A stretch of DNA of 64,000 bases from Diaminobutyricimonas aerilata (GCF_002797715.1 NZ_PGFF01000001.1:558001-622000), one strand, 5' to 3'. Counted from the first letter of the stretch, positions 1 through 9,210 are shown. Notes: a model not told the origin generated them from the letters alone. Numbers and translations are program-made.

Positions 1-975
<975 letters not shown>

Positions 976-1076
976 CAACATGTTTTCTGTTGCTGCTCGC
1001 GTCCACTTTGTGGTTCTCGATTTACGGTCGGGAACCGCTGCACTCAATCGAGTGCCGCAGACTATAAATCAATAGT

Positions 1077-1194
1077 GTTTCGGCGGCCATAGCGAAGGGG
1101 AAACGCCCGGTCACATTCCGAACCCGGAAGCTAAGACCTTCTGCGCCGATGGTACTGCAAGGGTGACCTTGTGGGAGAGTAGGACACCGCCGGA
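1077..1194 (+). rRNA. rrf: 5S ribosomal RNA
   Basis: A ~118-nt sequence starts GTTTCGGCGGCCATAGCG and ends GGACACCGCCGGAC. The terminal helix closes (CGGCGG with CCGCCG), and the conserved CCCGGTCACATTCCGAACCCG and GATGGTACTGC segments are present. It lies about 100 nt downstream of 23S. The spacer contains a small hairpin (GCACTC-AATC-GAGTGC near 1040-1056), probably a processing element, and no tRNA gene. Ends are uncertain by a few nucleotides. Confidence 0.96.
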
Positions 1195-1200
1195 CTTCTT

Positions 1201-1240
1201 CGAGAAATGGCCACCCATAGCTGGGTGGCCATTTTCTCGT
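1201..1240 (+). terminator. Intrinsic terminator of the rRNA operon
   Basis: Near-perfect hairpin: GAGAAATGGCCACCCA pairs with TGGGTGGCCATTTTCTC around a short loop, directly after 5S and ending in TTTTCTCGTTT. Position and strength fit the end of the rRNA operon. Confidence 0.85.
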
Positions 1241-1283
1241 TTAAGGACTTACGCTGCGCAGGCAGCCGATCGAGGAGAGCACC

Positions 1284-3164
1284 GTGTCGGATACCTCTGA
1301 GCCCGGGCGCACGCCCGGCGGCAAGCCGCGCAGCAACAAGCCGCGCTCGTCGACGCCGGACAACCGCGCCCCGCGTCGTGGCGCACCGAACGACCGAGGC
1401 GCCGGCCCGTTCCGTCCGGGCGCCGGCGATGCCGATCGCTCCGCCGCTCGTGGCGACCGCGATGATCGGCCCCGTCGTGATCGGGACGACCGTCCCCGCC
1501 GTGACCGGGACGACAAGTCGGCCGAACGTGGCGGCGCCGCCCGTCCGCGTCGCGATGGTGACGCGCGCCCGCGCCGGGAGGGAGACGCACGTCCGCGTCG
1601 AGATGGTGACGCCCGTCCGCGTCGCGATGGAGAAGCGCGTCCGCGTCGTGATGGAGAAGCGCGTCCGCGTCGTGATGGTGACGCGCGTCCGCGTCGAGAT
1701 GGTGACGCCCGCCCGCAACGCGGCGGTGACGCGCGTCCGCGCCGCGAAGGTGACGACCGTCCGCGCAGCCAGGGCGGCGACCGTGCACGATCCGGCGATC
1801 AGCGTCATCCCAAGACCGGTGGCGATCGGCCGTACCGCGAGGGAGACCGCCGCGGAAGCGACGACCGTCGGGGCGGAGCGTCCCGCCGCGAGGGCGAGTC
1901 ATACCGTGGGCGTCCGTCCGGTCCCCGTGACGGCGCCGGCTCGTACCGCGATCGCAACTCTGCTCCGCGGGAGGGTGGTTCGTACCGGGACCGCAACTCT
2001 GCTCCGCGGGAGGGTGGCTCGTACCGGGACCGCTCCTCCGCTCCTCGGGGAGACGGCGAACGCCGTCCGTTCCGCGACGGGCCCCGCTCCGGTGAGGGCC
2101 GCGGAGGCTTCCGGGCGCCCGAACGCGGTCGACCCGACCGCGGTGGAGTGGAACGCGAGCGCCCCGAATTCGATACGCGATCGGTGCGTCCGCGTCATGA
2201 CGATCCGGAGCTGCCCGAGGATGTGAAGCCGAACCAGCTCGAGCGCGCCGCGCGCGCGGAGCTGAAGACCCTCAGCAAGGAGAACGCGGACGACGTCGCC
2301 CGCCACCTCGTGATGGTCGCCCGGCTCATCGAGGACGACCCGGAGCTCGCGCACCGCCACGCGGTCTCGGCCGCGCGGCGGGCCGGACGCATCGGCGTCG
2401 TGCGCGAGACGCTCGCGATCACCGCCTACGGGCTCGGGGACTTCGCCCTCGCCCTCCGCGAGTTGCGCACCTACCGCCGGATCTCGGGCAGCAACGACCA
2501 GCTGCCGATGATGGTGGACAGCGAACGCGGTCTCGGACGACCGGACCGTGCCCTCGAACTCGGACGTTCGGTCGACCGCTCGACACTGCCGCCGGCCGTG
2601 CAGGTGGAACTCGCGATCGCCATGTCCGGCGCGAGACTCGACCTGGGCCAGCCCGAGGCGGCTCTCGCGGAACTCGAGATCCCGCAGCTCGACCCCACCA
2701 CCGCCTACCCGTACAGTCCCGCGCTGTTCGACTCGTACGCGACGGTGCTCGACGAGCTCGGACGCACGGAGGACGCCGAGCGCTGGGGTCGCCTCGCCGA
2801 CCGCGCCGCCCAGGCGCTCGCGGAGCTCGACCCCGACGGCGACGTCATCGAGGTCGTGGAGGAGGACGTCGAGCTCGACGACTCCGATCTGGACGGCATC
2901 CCGCTCGACGCCGCGGATGACGACGCCGCGGATGACGACGCCGCGGACGACGACGACGAAGACGACGGCGACGGGGATGACGACGACCCCATCGACGAAG
3001 CGCACGGCGAAGAGGACTGGCCCGGCTCGCCCATCACCGACGACGAAGAGGACGGACCCGAGTTGATGCGGTCCGATGACGCCTCGCCCGGGCACGCCGA
3101 GCCGCAGACCGCTGAAGCCGCAGACGACGAGGAGGACGGCTCGCGTGGCCCTGTTCAGGCGTAG
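1284..3164 (+). CDS. Hypothetical protein with Arg-rich octapeptide repeats, helical middle and acidic tail
   Basis: This 626-aa protein has no recognised catalytic motif. Residues 1-308 are extremely rich in Arg, Gly and Asp. They include nine consecutive copies of an 8-residue unit (DGDARPRR and variants, residues 91-162, a 24-bp DNA repeat at 1554-1769) and a second repeat of GGSYRDRNSAPRE type near residues 225-265. Residues ~309-510 are an ordinary Ala/Leu-rich, TPR-like helical region and probably the conserved folded part. Residues ~519-626 are strongly acidic (runs of D and DDAADD). The basic head and acidic tail make a polyampholyte. The GTG start at 1284 is preceded by GAGGAG at 1271-1276. 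The 3' end overlaps the next gene by 20 bp, suggesting co-transcription with the HAD phosphatase. Similar proteins are, to my knowledge, common in Microbacteriaceae next to the HAD/tlyA block, but their function is unknown. Nucleic-acid or ribosome association is only a guess from the Arg/Gly repeats. Confidence 0.85.
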   Translation: MSDTSEPGRTPGGKPRSNKPRSSTPDNRAPRRGAPNDRGAGPFRPGAGDADRSAARGDRDDRPRRDRDDRPRRDRDDKSAERGGAARPRRDGDARPRREGDARPRRDGDARPRRDGEARPRRDGEARPRRDGDARPRRDGDARPQRGGDARPRREGDDRPRSQGGDRARSGDQRHPKTGGDRPYREGDRRGSDDRRGGASRREGESYRGRPSGPRDGAGSYRDRNSAPREGGSYRDRNSAPREGGSYRDRSSAPRGDGERRPFRDGPRSGEGRGGFRAPERGRPDRGGVERERPEFDTRSVRPRHDDPELPEDVKPNQLERAARAELKTLSKENADDVARHLVMVARLIEDDPELAHRHAVSAARRAGRIGVVRETLAITAYGLGDFALALRELRTYRRISGSNDQLPMMVDSERGLGRPDRALELGRSVDRSTLPPAVQVELAIAMSGARLDLGQPEAALAELEIPQLDPTTAYPYSPALFDSYATVLDELGRTEDAERWGRLADRAAQALAELDPDGDVIEVVEEDVELDDSDLDGIPLDAADDDAADDDAADDDDEDDGDGDDDDPIDEAHGEEDWPGSPITDDEEDGPELMRSDDASPGHAEPQTAEAADDEEDGSRGPVQA

Positions 3165-4161
3165 GAACGGGTCGACCCCGCTCGACGGCGTCGACGTGGT
3201 GCTCGCCGACCTCGACGGCGTCGTCTACAAGGGACCGAACGCGATCCCGCACGCGGTCGACAGCCTCAACCGGGTCGCCCGCGACCGCCGCGTCGGGTAC
3301 ATCACCAACAACGCCTCGCGCACCGACGCCTCCGTGGCCGAGCACCTCACCGAGCTCGGCCTGCGCGTCGCGCCCGACGAGGTCGTCACCTCGCCGCAGG
3401 CGGCCATGCGTCTGCTCCAGCAGCTCGTCGAGCCCGGGTCCCTCGTGCTCGTCGTGGGCGGCGACGGCCTGACGCACGAGCTCGACCGCGCCGGATTCCG
3501 GGTGACCCGATCCGCCGACGACCGACCCGATGCCGTCGTGCAGGGTTTCGCCCCCGAGGTCGGATGGACGCAGCTCGCCGAAGCGGCGTTCGCGCTGCAG
3601 AAGCGCGAACCCGAGATCCCCTGGGTCGCGACCAACACCGACTGGACGATCCCCGTCGCCCGCGGCACCGCGCCCGGCAACGGCACCCTCGTGTCCGCCG
3701 TGCATACGGCGGTCGGTCGACTGCCCACCGTCGCCGGTAAGCCGGAGGTCGCCATCTTCGAGGAGGCCCGCGCTCGGTTCGGCGCCGAGCATCCGCTGTT
3801 CATCGGCGACCGGCTCGACACCGACATCCTCGGCGCGAACCGGGCCGGCATCGACTCGGTGCTCGTGCTGACCGGGATCGACCAGGCGAAGCAGGTGCTC
3901 GCCGCCAACGCCGATTCGCGTCCCACGTACCTGCTCGAGGACCTGCGCCAACTGCACGAGCCGTATCCCACGGTCGAGCATCAGGAGACCCCGGATGGGG
4001 CGGTCACCACGGTCGGAAAGGCCGTCGTGCGCCGCACCGCCAACGTGCTCGAGGTCGAACGCGGTACCGGGATCGACCTGTTGCGCGCCGGGTCCGCGGC
4101 GATCTGGCGTTCCGGACTCGCGATCTACGGGCTCGTCGTGCCGCCGGAGCTATATTCGTGA
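3145..4161 (+). CDS. HAD-IIA family sugar-phosphatase-like hydrolase
   Basis: A 338-aa haloacid-dehalogenase-superfamily phosphatase of the NagD-like IIA subclass. The N-terminal motif I reads ADLDGVVYKG, with nucleophile Asp22 and acid/base Asp24. TNNASRT fits motif II, and FIGDRLDTDI near residue 220 is the metal-binding motif IV. Substrate cannot be told; family members dephosphorylate small phosphometabolites such as glycerol phosphate or p-nitrophenyl phosphate in vitro. I choose the GTG at 3145 because GGAGGA lies at 3131-3136. An upstream in-frame ATG at 3076 would add 23 low-complexity residues inside the previous gene. The gene is the first member of the HAD / small protein / tlyA / nadK / recN block known from Mycobacterium (Rv1692-Rv1696). 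Confidence 0.92.
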   Translation: MALFRRRNGSTPLDGVDVVLADLDGVVYKGPNAIPHAVDSLNRVARDRRVGYITNNASRTDASVAEHLTELGLRVAPDEVVTSPQAAMRLLQQLVEPGSLVLVVGGDGLTHELDRAGFRVTRSADDRPDAVVQGFAPEVGWTQLAEAAFALQKREPEIPWVATNTDWTIPVARGTAPGNGTLVSAVHTAVGRLPTVAGKPEVAIFEEARARFGAEHPLFIGDRLDTDILGANRAGIDSVLVLTGIDQAKQVLAANADSRPTYLLEDLRQLHEPYPTVEHQETPDGAVTTVGKAVVRRTANVLEVERGTGIDLLRAGSAAIWRSGLAIYGLVVPPELYS

Positions 4162-4163
4162 GC

Positions 4164-4331
4164 ATGTCCGACGAGCACGAGCCGCGAAGCGATGAGTCCG
4201 ACCACGACGGTCTCGTCTCGCGCCTGCGCGTGATCGAGGACCAGCCCCTCGAGACCCGGGCGGAGGCGTTCGGCCAGCTCTATGCGGAGCTGCGCGCCGA
4301 GCTCGACGGGCCGGACCAGCCCGCCCGCTGA
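4164..4331 (+). CDS. Small conserved acidic protein (55 aa) of the tlyA locus
   Basis: The reading frame starts ATG at 4164 (or GTG at 4158, overlapping the HAD stop) and encodes MSDEHEPRSDES... ending GPDQPAR. It is acidic and predicted mostly helical, with a core of type LVSRLRVIEDQPLETRAEAF. It is too short for most gene callers. It sits exactly where actinobacteria carry a ~55-60-aa hypothetical between the HAD phosphatase and tlyA (Rv1693 in M. tuberculosis). That position and the continuous amphipathic pattern are the reasons to accept it. Function is unknown. Its end lies 13 bp from the convergent end of the siderophore ATPase gene. Confidence 0.75.
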   Translation: MSDEHEPRSDESDHDGLVSRLRVIEDQPLETRAEAFGQLYAELRAELDGPDQPAR

Positions 4332-4344
4332 GCTCCGAGCCCCT

Positions 4345-5154
4345 TCAGCGCTCGTCGGCGTGGTGCCGGCCGATCGGCAGCACGAGCGGAGTGCCCGCGA
4401 CCGGGTCGACGATGACCCGCGAGCGCATCCCGAACACCTCGAGCACCATCTGCTCGGTCACGACGTCCTGCGGTGCGCCGTGCGAGTGCAGTCGCCCGTC
4501 GCGCATCGCCACGAGGTGCGTCGCATAGCGCGCCGCGAGGTTGAGGTCATGCAGCACCATGACGATCGTCGTGCCGCGCTCCCGGTTGAGGTCGGTGAGC
4601 AGGTCGAGCACCTCGATCTGGTGGGTCACGTCGAGGAAGGTCGTGGGCTCGTCGAGCAGCAGCACATCCGTCTGCTGCGCGAGCGCCATCGCGATCCACA
4701 CCCGCTGCCGCTGACCGCCGGACAACTCGTCGACCGGCCGATCGGCGAGTTCGAGCGTGTCCGTCGCCGCGAGCGCGCTCGCGACCGCGGCGTCGTCCTC
4801 CGCGCTCCAGCGGCGGAACCATCCCTGATGCGGATATCGTCCGCGGCCCACGAGATCGGCGACCGCGATGCCGTCGGGCGCCACCGGCGTCTGCGGCAGG
4901 AGTCCGAGCATCCGGGCGACATCGCGCGTCGACAGCTCGGCGATCGCCCGGCCGTCGAGCAGCACCGTGCCCTCGCGGGGGGCGAGCAGGCGGGCCATGG
5001 CGCGCAGCAGCGTCGACTTGCCGCACGCGTTCGCGCCGACGACCACGCTCACCCCGCCGCGGGGCAGGGCGAGGCTGAGCTCGTGCACGACGGTGCGATC
5101 GTCGTAGGCGAGCGTGACGTCGCTCAGTTCGAGGGCATGCGCGGGGACGGTCAC
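4345..5154 (-). CDS. Iron-siderophore ABC transporter, ATP-binding protein (FepC-like)
   Basis: A 269-aa cytoplasmic ATPase that energises siderophore uptake. Walker A is GANACGKST (residues 40-48), with Asn-Ala replacing the more usual Asn-Gly but the Lys intact. The signature is ELSGGQRQRVWIAMAL, Walker B is VLLLDEPTTFLD, and the H-loop is VLHDLNLAARYA. The TTFLD Walker B and DLNLAARY switch are typical of the FecE/FepC/BtuD group. The ATG overlaps the stop of the upstream permease gene by 4 bp (ATGA), so it is the last gene of a four-gene operon transcribed from about 8260. The exact siderophore cannot be predicted. Confidence 0.95.
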   Translation of the reverse strand: MTVPAHALELSDVTLAYDDRTVVHELSLALPRGGVSVVVGANACGKSTLLRAMARLLAPREGTVLLDGRAIAELSTRDVARMLGLLPQTPVAPDGIAVADLVGRGRYPHQGWFRRWSAEDDAAVASALAATDTLELADRPVDELSGGQRQRVWIAMALAQQTDVLLLDEPTTFLDVTHQIEVLDLLTDLNRERGTTIVMVLHDLNLAARYATHLVAMRDGRLHSHGAPQDVVTEQMVLEVFGMRSRVIVDPVAGTPLVLPIGRHHADER

Positions 5155-6167
5155 AACCGCCCTCCTTTCCGATTCGAGCGGGCCAGCAGCCAGAGCAGAT
5201 AGGGCGCACCGACCGCGCCGGTGATCACGCCGACCGGCAGCGAGATCGGCAGCAGCCGGTCCCCGACGAAGTCAGCGGCGAGCACGAGCGCCGCCCCCAC
5301 GAGGGCGGCGGGCACGAGAGGCAGCCGTCCGGGCACGAGCCGGGCCGCGATGGGGCCGCTGAGGAATGCGACGAACGCGACCGGCCCCGCGGCCGCCGTG
5401 GCGACCGAGGTGAGGCCCACCGCGACGATCAGGATGAACAACCGCGTGCCGTCCGCAGGCACGCCCAGCGCGGTGGAGCTGTCGTCGCCGAGCTGCAGCA
5501 CCTCGAGCCGGCGCCCGAGCACCAGCGCGGCGGGGACCAGCACGGCGACCGCGACCGCGAGCGGATACACGTCGTCCCAGAATGAGCTGTTGAGGCTGCC
5601 GGTGAGCCAGCGCAGCGCCTCGTTCGCCTTGTACACGTCGGCGCGGGTGAGCACCCAGTCGATGACGGCGAGCAGCATCATGCCGACGGCGATCCCGATG
5701 AGCACGAGCCGCGAGCCGAGGATGCCGCCCCGGTACGACAGCAGGTACACCGCGAACGCGACGGCGAGTCCGCTCACGACGGCGATGACCGACACGATCG
5801 GTCCGCCCAGGCCGAGCAGCGCGATCGCGACCACCGCGGCGGCGCTCGACCCGTAGCTGATGCCGATGATGTCGGGGCTCGCGAGCGGGTTGCGCAGCAT
5901 CGTCTGGAACAGGGACCCCGACAGCCCGAGCGCGAGTCCGACGAGCACCGCGGTCACCGCGCGCGGCAACCGCAGCCGGCCGACGGTGAACGACGCACCG
6001 GGCACGTCCTGACCCGTGATGACGGCGAGAACCTCGCCGAGCGGCGTGATCGACCTGCCGACGCTCAAGGTGAGCAGGAACAGCGCGACGATGACGACGG
6101 CGAGCGCGACGGCGACGACGAGCGAGCGGCGGCGCCGCCGCACCCGACCGGCCGCGATCACGCTCAC
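5151..6167 (-). CDS. Iron-siderophore ABC transporter permease (FecCD family)
   Basis: A 338-aa integral membrane protein with about nine to ten hydrophobic segments and the FecCD hallmarks: GLALGLSGSLFQTMLRNPLASPDIIGISYGSS near residues 75-105 and the C-terminal VAFVAFLSGPIAARLVPG. It forms the membrane channel with the permease encoded just upstream. I start it at the GTG whose first base is 6167, overlapping the upstream stop as GTGA. A longer in-frame reading reaching 6428 would run inside the neighbouring gene with shadow-frame composition. Confidence 0.94.
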   Translation of the reverse strand: MSVIAAGRVRRRRRSLVVAVALAVVIVALFLLTLSVGRSITPLGEVLAVITGQDVPGASFTVGRLRLPRAVTAVLVGLALGLSGSLFQTMLRNPLASPDIIGISYGSSAAAVVAIALLGLGGPIVSVIAVVSGLAVAFAVYLLSYRGGILGSRLVLIGIAVGMMLLAVIDWVLTRADVYKANEALRWLTGSLNSSFWDDVYPLAVAVAVLVPAALVLGRRLEVLQLGDDSSTALGVPADGTRLFILIVAVGLTSVATAAAGPVAFVAFLSGPIAARLVPGRLPLVPAALVGAALVLAADFVGDRLLPISLPVGVITGAVGAPYLLWLLARSNRKGGRL

Positions 6168-7216
6168 AGCTCCCGCACCTTCGAACGCCGGATGAGCCAG
6201 ATGAAGACGGGCGCGCCGATCACGGCGGTCATGATGCCGACCTGGATGTCGCTGGGGCGGCTGATGACGCGACCCACCACATCCGCCGCGACGAGCAGCA
6301 CGGCGCCGAACAGGGCCGAATACGGCAACAGCCAGCGGTGTGCGGGCCCGGTGAAGAACCGTGCCGCGTGCGGCACGACGAGGCCGACGAACCCGATGGG
6401 CCCGGCGATGGCCGTCGCCGCCCCGCACAACAGCACGATCGCGAGCCCGGACCCGGCGCGGGCGAGCCCGACCCGTCCGCCGAGTCCGCGAGCGAGGTCG
6501 TCGCCGAGCGAGAGCAGATCCAGGCTGCGAATGCTCAGCACGGCGAGCACCGCGCCGGCGCCGACGAACGGCAGCACGTGCGTCATCTCGCCGAAGTCGG
6601 CGCCGCCGACGCCGCCCACCTGCCAGAACCGGAACACGTCGAACACGTCGGTGCGGGTGAGCAGCACGGCGCTCACGAACGACGACAGCGCGGCGGAGAT
6701 GGCCGCCCCGGCGAGGGCGAGCTTGAGCGGGGTGGCGCCCTCACGCCCGATCGACCCGATCGCGTAGACGAGCACGGATGCGGCGGCGGCGCCGGCGAAG
6801 GCGAACCAGACGTACTCCTGCACCGATGCGATGCCGAACACCGCGATCCCGATGACGACCGCGAGGGCACTGCCCAGGTTGACGCCGAGGATGCCCGGGT
6901 CGGCCAGCGGGTTGCGGGTGAGACCCTGCATGATGGCGCCGGCGAGACCGAGTGCCGCGCCGACGAGCACGGCGAGCACCGTGCGGGGCACGCGGGTCGC
7001 GACGGCCGCCTCACCGAACCCGGTCGCATCCGGGTCCGTGAGCCCGCCGAGCACCTCGTCGAGGCTGACAGTGCGCGAGCCCAAGACGAGCGAGAGCGCG
7101 CACGCGACGACGAGCAGTCCCGCACCCACGGCGACGCCGGCGAGCAGGCGCCGTCGACGCGACGCCGGCCGCCCCGTGACGGGGGCGGCCGGCGTGGTCG
7201 ACGGAGTGGGTGTCAC
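6164..7216 (-). CDS. Iron-siderophore ABC transporter permease (FecCD family)
   Basis: The second 350-aa FecCD permease of the pair. After a short Arg-rich cytoplasmic head come about nine transmembrane stretches, the conserved GAALGLAGAIMQGLTRNPLADPGILGVNLGSA-type segment near residues 85-115, and GFVGLVVPHAARFFTGPAHR near residue 285. It starts at a GTG (7216) overlapping the stop of the binding-protein gene by 4 bp and ends overlapping the next permease gene. Two different FecCD permeases per transporter, rather than one homodimer, is usual in actinobacterial siderophore systems. Confidence 0.94.
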   Translation of the reverse strand: MTPTPSTTPAAPVTGRPASRRRRLLAGVAVGAGLLVVACALSLVLGSRTVSLDEVLGGLTDPDATGFGEAAVATRVPRTVLAVLVGAALGLAGAIMQGLTRNPLADPGILGVNLGSALAVVIGIAVFGIASVQEYVWFAFAGAAAASVLVYAIGSIGREGATPLKLALAGAAISAALSSFVSAVLLTRTDVFDVFRFWQVGGVGGADFGEMTHVLPFVGAGAVLAVLSIRSLDLLSLGDDLARGLGGRVGLARAGSGLAIVLLCGAATAIAGPIGFVGLVVPHAARFFTGPAHRWLLPYSALFGAVLLVAADVVGRVISRPSDIQVGIMTAVIGAPVFIWLIRRSKVREL

Positions 7217-8259
7217 TGCACCTTCGCGGCCGCGTCGCCGAACGCCGCGGCGTAGTCCTCGATCGCCCAGGGGATCGAGAGCACGGTGGGCGACGAGGTG
7301 GCAGAGGCGAGCGAGGTGCTGTCGTCGATCATCACGACGGAGCCGCGCTGGATGGCCGGGATGGCGCCGATGAGCGGGTCGGCCTGCAGCGTCGTGAGGG
7401 TGTCGGCGTCGCCGTAGCTCACGATGATGTCGGCGTCGGCCAGCACGTCGGCGTTCTCGGCGCTCAGCGTCACGAAGAACGCGGACTCGTCCTCGGAGCC
7501 GAGCTCCACGACGCTCGGGGCGTGCTCCATGCCGAGGTCGGTCATGAAGGCCGCCCGCGAATCGAGCGGCGTGTACACGTAGAACTGGCTCGTGTCGCTC
7601 GGGTCCATCCAGGTGTAGGCGACGGTCTTGCCGACGACGTCCGGGTACTGCGCCATCGTGTCGTCGATGAGCGCGTCGACCTCATCGATCTTCGCCTGCG
7701 CCTCGTCCTCGAGTCCGAGGGCCTCCGCATCGATGAGGGTCGTCTCCCGCCAATCGGTGCCGAACGGAGCGGTCGGCCACGACACGGTCGGCGCGATCTC
7801 GCTGAGCGTGTCGTAGTCCTCCTCGGTGAGACCGGAGAACGCGCCGAGCACCAGGTCGGGCTCGGTCTCGGCCACCGCCTCGAAGTCGATGCCGTCGACC
7901 TCGTCGAAGAGCACGGGCAGGTCGTCGCCGACCGCGCCGAGCTCCTCGAGCGCGTCGTACGTCCACGGAAGCACGCCGTCGCCGTTGTCGTCCGCGTAGG
8001 TCGAGAAGGCCATGCCGACCGGCACGACGCCGAGGGCGATCGCGACATCGTGATTGCCCCACGCGATGCTCGCGACGCGTTCCGGCTTCGCCGGGATCTC
8101 GGTCGTGCCGAAGCTGTTCTCGATCCGGACGGGGAATCCCTCGCCCGCGGAGGCCGCGTCGTCGGCCCCGCCGGTGGGGCCGCTCGCACAGCCGGCGAGC
8201 AGGGCGGCGGCGCCGAGCAGGGCGGCGGTGGACAGGATGGCGCGGCGGGCGGATCTCAC
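7213..8259 (-). CDS. Iron-siderophore ABC transporter substrate-binding lipoprotein
   Basis: A 348-aa secreted lipoprotein, first gene of the operon. The signal peptide is RSARRAILSTAALLGAAALL with lipobox LAGC (Cys24), followed by the helical-backbone fold of type III binding proteins (FepB/FhuD/BtuF-like). Visible family features are IPAKPERVASIAWGNHDVAIALG near residue 60 and an E-P-D-L-V-LGAFSGL segment in mid-protein. The GTG start at 8259 follows a GAGAGG element. A much longer in-frame opening extends upstream to 9978 but runs antisense through tlyA and nadK and is not real. A DtxR/IdeR-type box lies 41 bp upstream, so expression should be repressed when iron is plentiful. Confidence 0.94.
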   Translation of the reverse strand: MRSARRAILSTAALLGAAALLAGCASGPTGGADDAASAGEGFPVRIENSFGTTEIPAKPERVASIAWGNHDVAIALGVVPVGMAFSTYADDNGDGVLPWTYDALEELGAVGDDLPVLFDEVDGIDFEAVAETEPDLVLGAFSGLTEEDYDTLSEIAPTVSWPTAPFGTDWRETTLIDAEALGLEDEAQAKIDEVDALIDDTMAQYPDVVGKTVAYTWMDPSDTSQFYVYTPLDSRAAFMTDLGMEHAPSVVELGSEDESAFFVTLSAENADVLADADIIVSYGDADTLTTLQADPLIGAIPAIQRGSVVMIDDSTSLASATSSPTVLSIPWAIEDYAAAFGDAAAKVQ

Positions 8260-8299
8260 GGGGGCCTCTCGTTCGATCGGACCCGGTCGGTCCGATTCG

Positions 8300-8318
8300 C
8301 TAGGTAAGGCTAACCTAA
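8300..8318 (-). promoter_or_regulatory. DtxR/IdeR-type iron box upstream of the siderophore operon
   Basis: Read on the minus strand this is TTAGGTTAGCCTTACCTAG, matching the classical DtxR/IdeR consensus TTAGGTTAGCCTAACCTAA at 17 of 19 positions. It is 41-59 bp upstream of the GTG start of the binding-protein gene, where it can block the promoter. It also lies 53 bp before tlyA on the other strand, so an effect on tlyA-nadK-recN transcription cannot be excluded. Confidence 0.88.
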
Positions 8319-8370
8319 CCGCGCCGATGCGCGCCATTCGAGGCGGTCGTCGCACAGGTACCGTGAACGG

Positions 8371-9180
8371 ATGGCCCCGGATGACGCGTCGCTCGTGCGA
8401 CTCGACGCCCTGCTCGCGGAACTCGGATCGGCGCGGAGCCGCACCCACGCCGCCCGCCTCATCGCCGACGGCCTCGTCTCGGTCGACGGGCGGCCCGCCC
8501 TCAAGCCCTCCCTGCGGGTCGCGCGATCCGCCGCCGTCGAGGTCGCCGCATCCGACCACTACGTCAGCCGCGCCGCGCACAAGCTCATCGCCGCACTCGA
8601 CGGCTTCGGGGTCGACCCTCGCGGGAGCCGTGCTCTCGACGTCGGCGCCTCGACCGGCGGGTTCACGCAAGTGCTGCTCGAACGCGGTGCCCGGCACGTC
8701 GTCGCCCTCGACGTCGGTCACGGCCAGCTCCATCCGAGCATCGCGGGCGACGACCGGGTGCTCGTACTCGAAGGGGTGAACGCACGCCACCTCACCGCCG
8801 AGCAGTTGCGCGGATTCGCGGGGGAGGACGCAGAGGTCGACCTCGTCGTCGGCGACCTCTCCTTCATCTCGCTCACCCAGGTGCTCCCCGCGCTCGCGGC
8901 GACGGTCGGCACCGACGCGGAGTACGTCATGTTGATCAAGCCGCAGTTCGAGGTCGGCCGCGGCAACGTGCGCGAGGGGATCGTGCGCGACCGCGATCTG
9001 CGACTGGATGCGGTGCGCGACGTCGTCTGGGCCGCCTTCGATCTGGGGCTGCCCACCGCGGGCCTCATGTCCTCCCCACTCCCGGGCGGAGCGGGCAATC
9101 ACGAGTACCTCGTGCGGCTCTCGGCGACTCACGGCATCGATCCGACAGAATGGGAGTCGCAGATCGCTGCGCTCGACTGA
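8371..9180 (+). CDS. tlyA: TlyA family rRNA (cytidine-2'-O)-methyltransferase
   Basis: A 269-aa protein with an N-terminal S4 RNA-binding domain (about residues 8-65, VRLDALLAELGSARSRTHAARLI) and an FtsJ/RrmJ-like SAM methyltransferase domain with motif I LDVGASTGGFT near residue 89. TlyA enzymes methylate 16S C1409 and/or 23S C1920, which confers capreomycin sensitivity in mycobacteria. The ATG at 8371 has no strong Shine-Dalgarno sequence, so a leaderless or weakly initiated mRNA is possible. tlyA-nadK-recN is the standard actinobacterial order. Here the block has been split from its HAD/small-protein partners by the siderophore operon. Confidence 0.95.
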   Translation: MAPDDASLVRLDALLAELGSARSRTHAARLIADGLVSVDGRPALKPSLRVARSAAVEVAASDHYVSRAAHKLIAALDGFGVDPRGSRALDVGASTGGFTQVLLERGARHVVALDVGHGQLHPSIAGDDRVLVLEGVNARHLTAEQLRGFAGEDAEVDLVVGDLSFISLTQVLPALAATVGTDAEYVMLIKPQFEVGRGNVREGIVRDRDLRLDAVRDVVWAAFDLGLPTAGLMSSPLPGGAGNHEYLVRLSATHGIDPTEWESQIAALD

Positions 9181-9210
9181 CGACGAAGCTCGACCGACGA
9201 AGGAGTGCCG

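Noticed and set aside
976-1076. tRNA in the 23S-5S spacer
   Set aside because: Only about 100 nt with one small hairpin; no TTCGA T-loop or anticodon arm.
1131-3095. Long reading frames on both strands opposite the Arg-rich repeat gene
   Set aside because: The 24-bp repeat and high GC keep all frames open; only the 1284 frame has a ribosome site, overlaps the next gene properly and has a plausible folded core.
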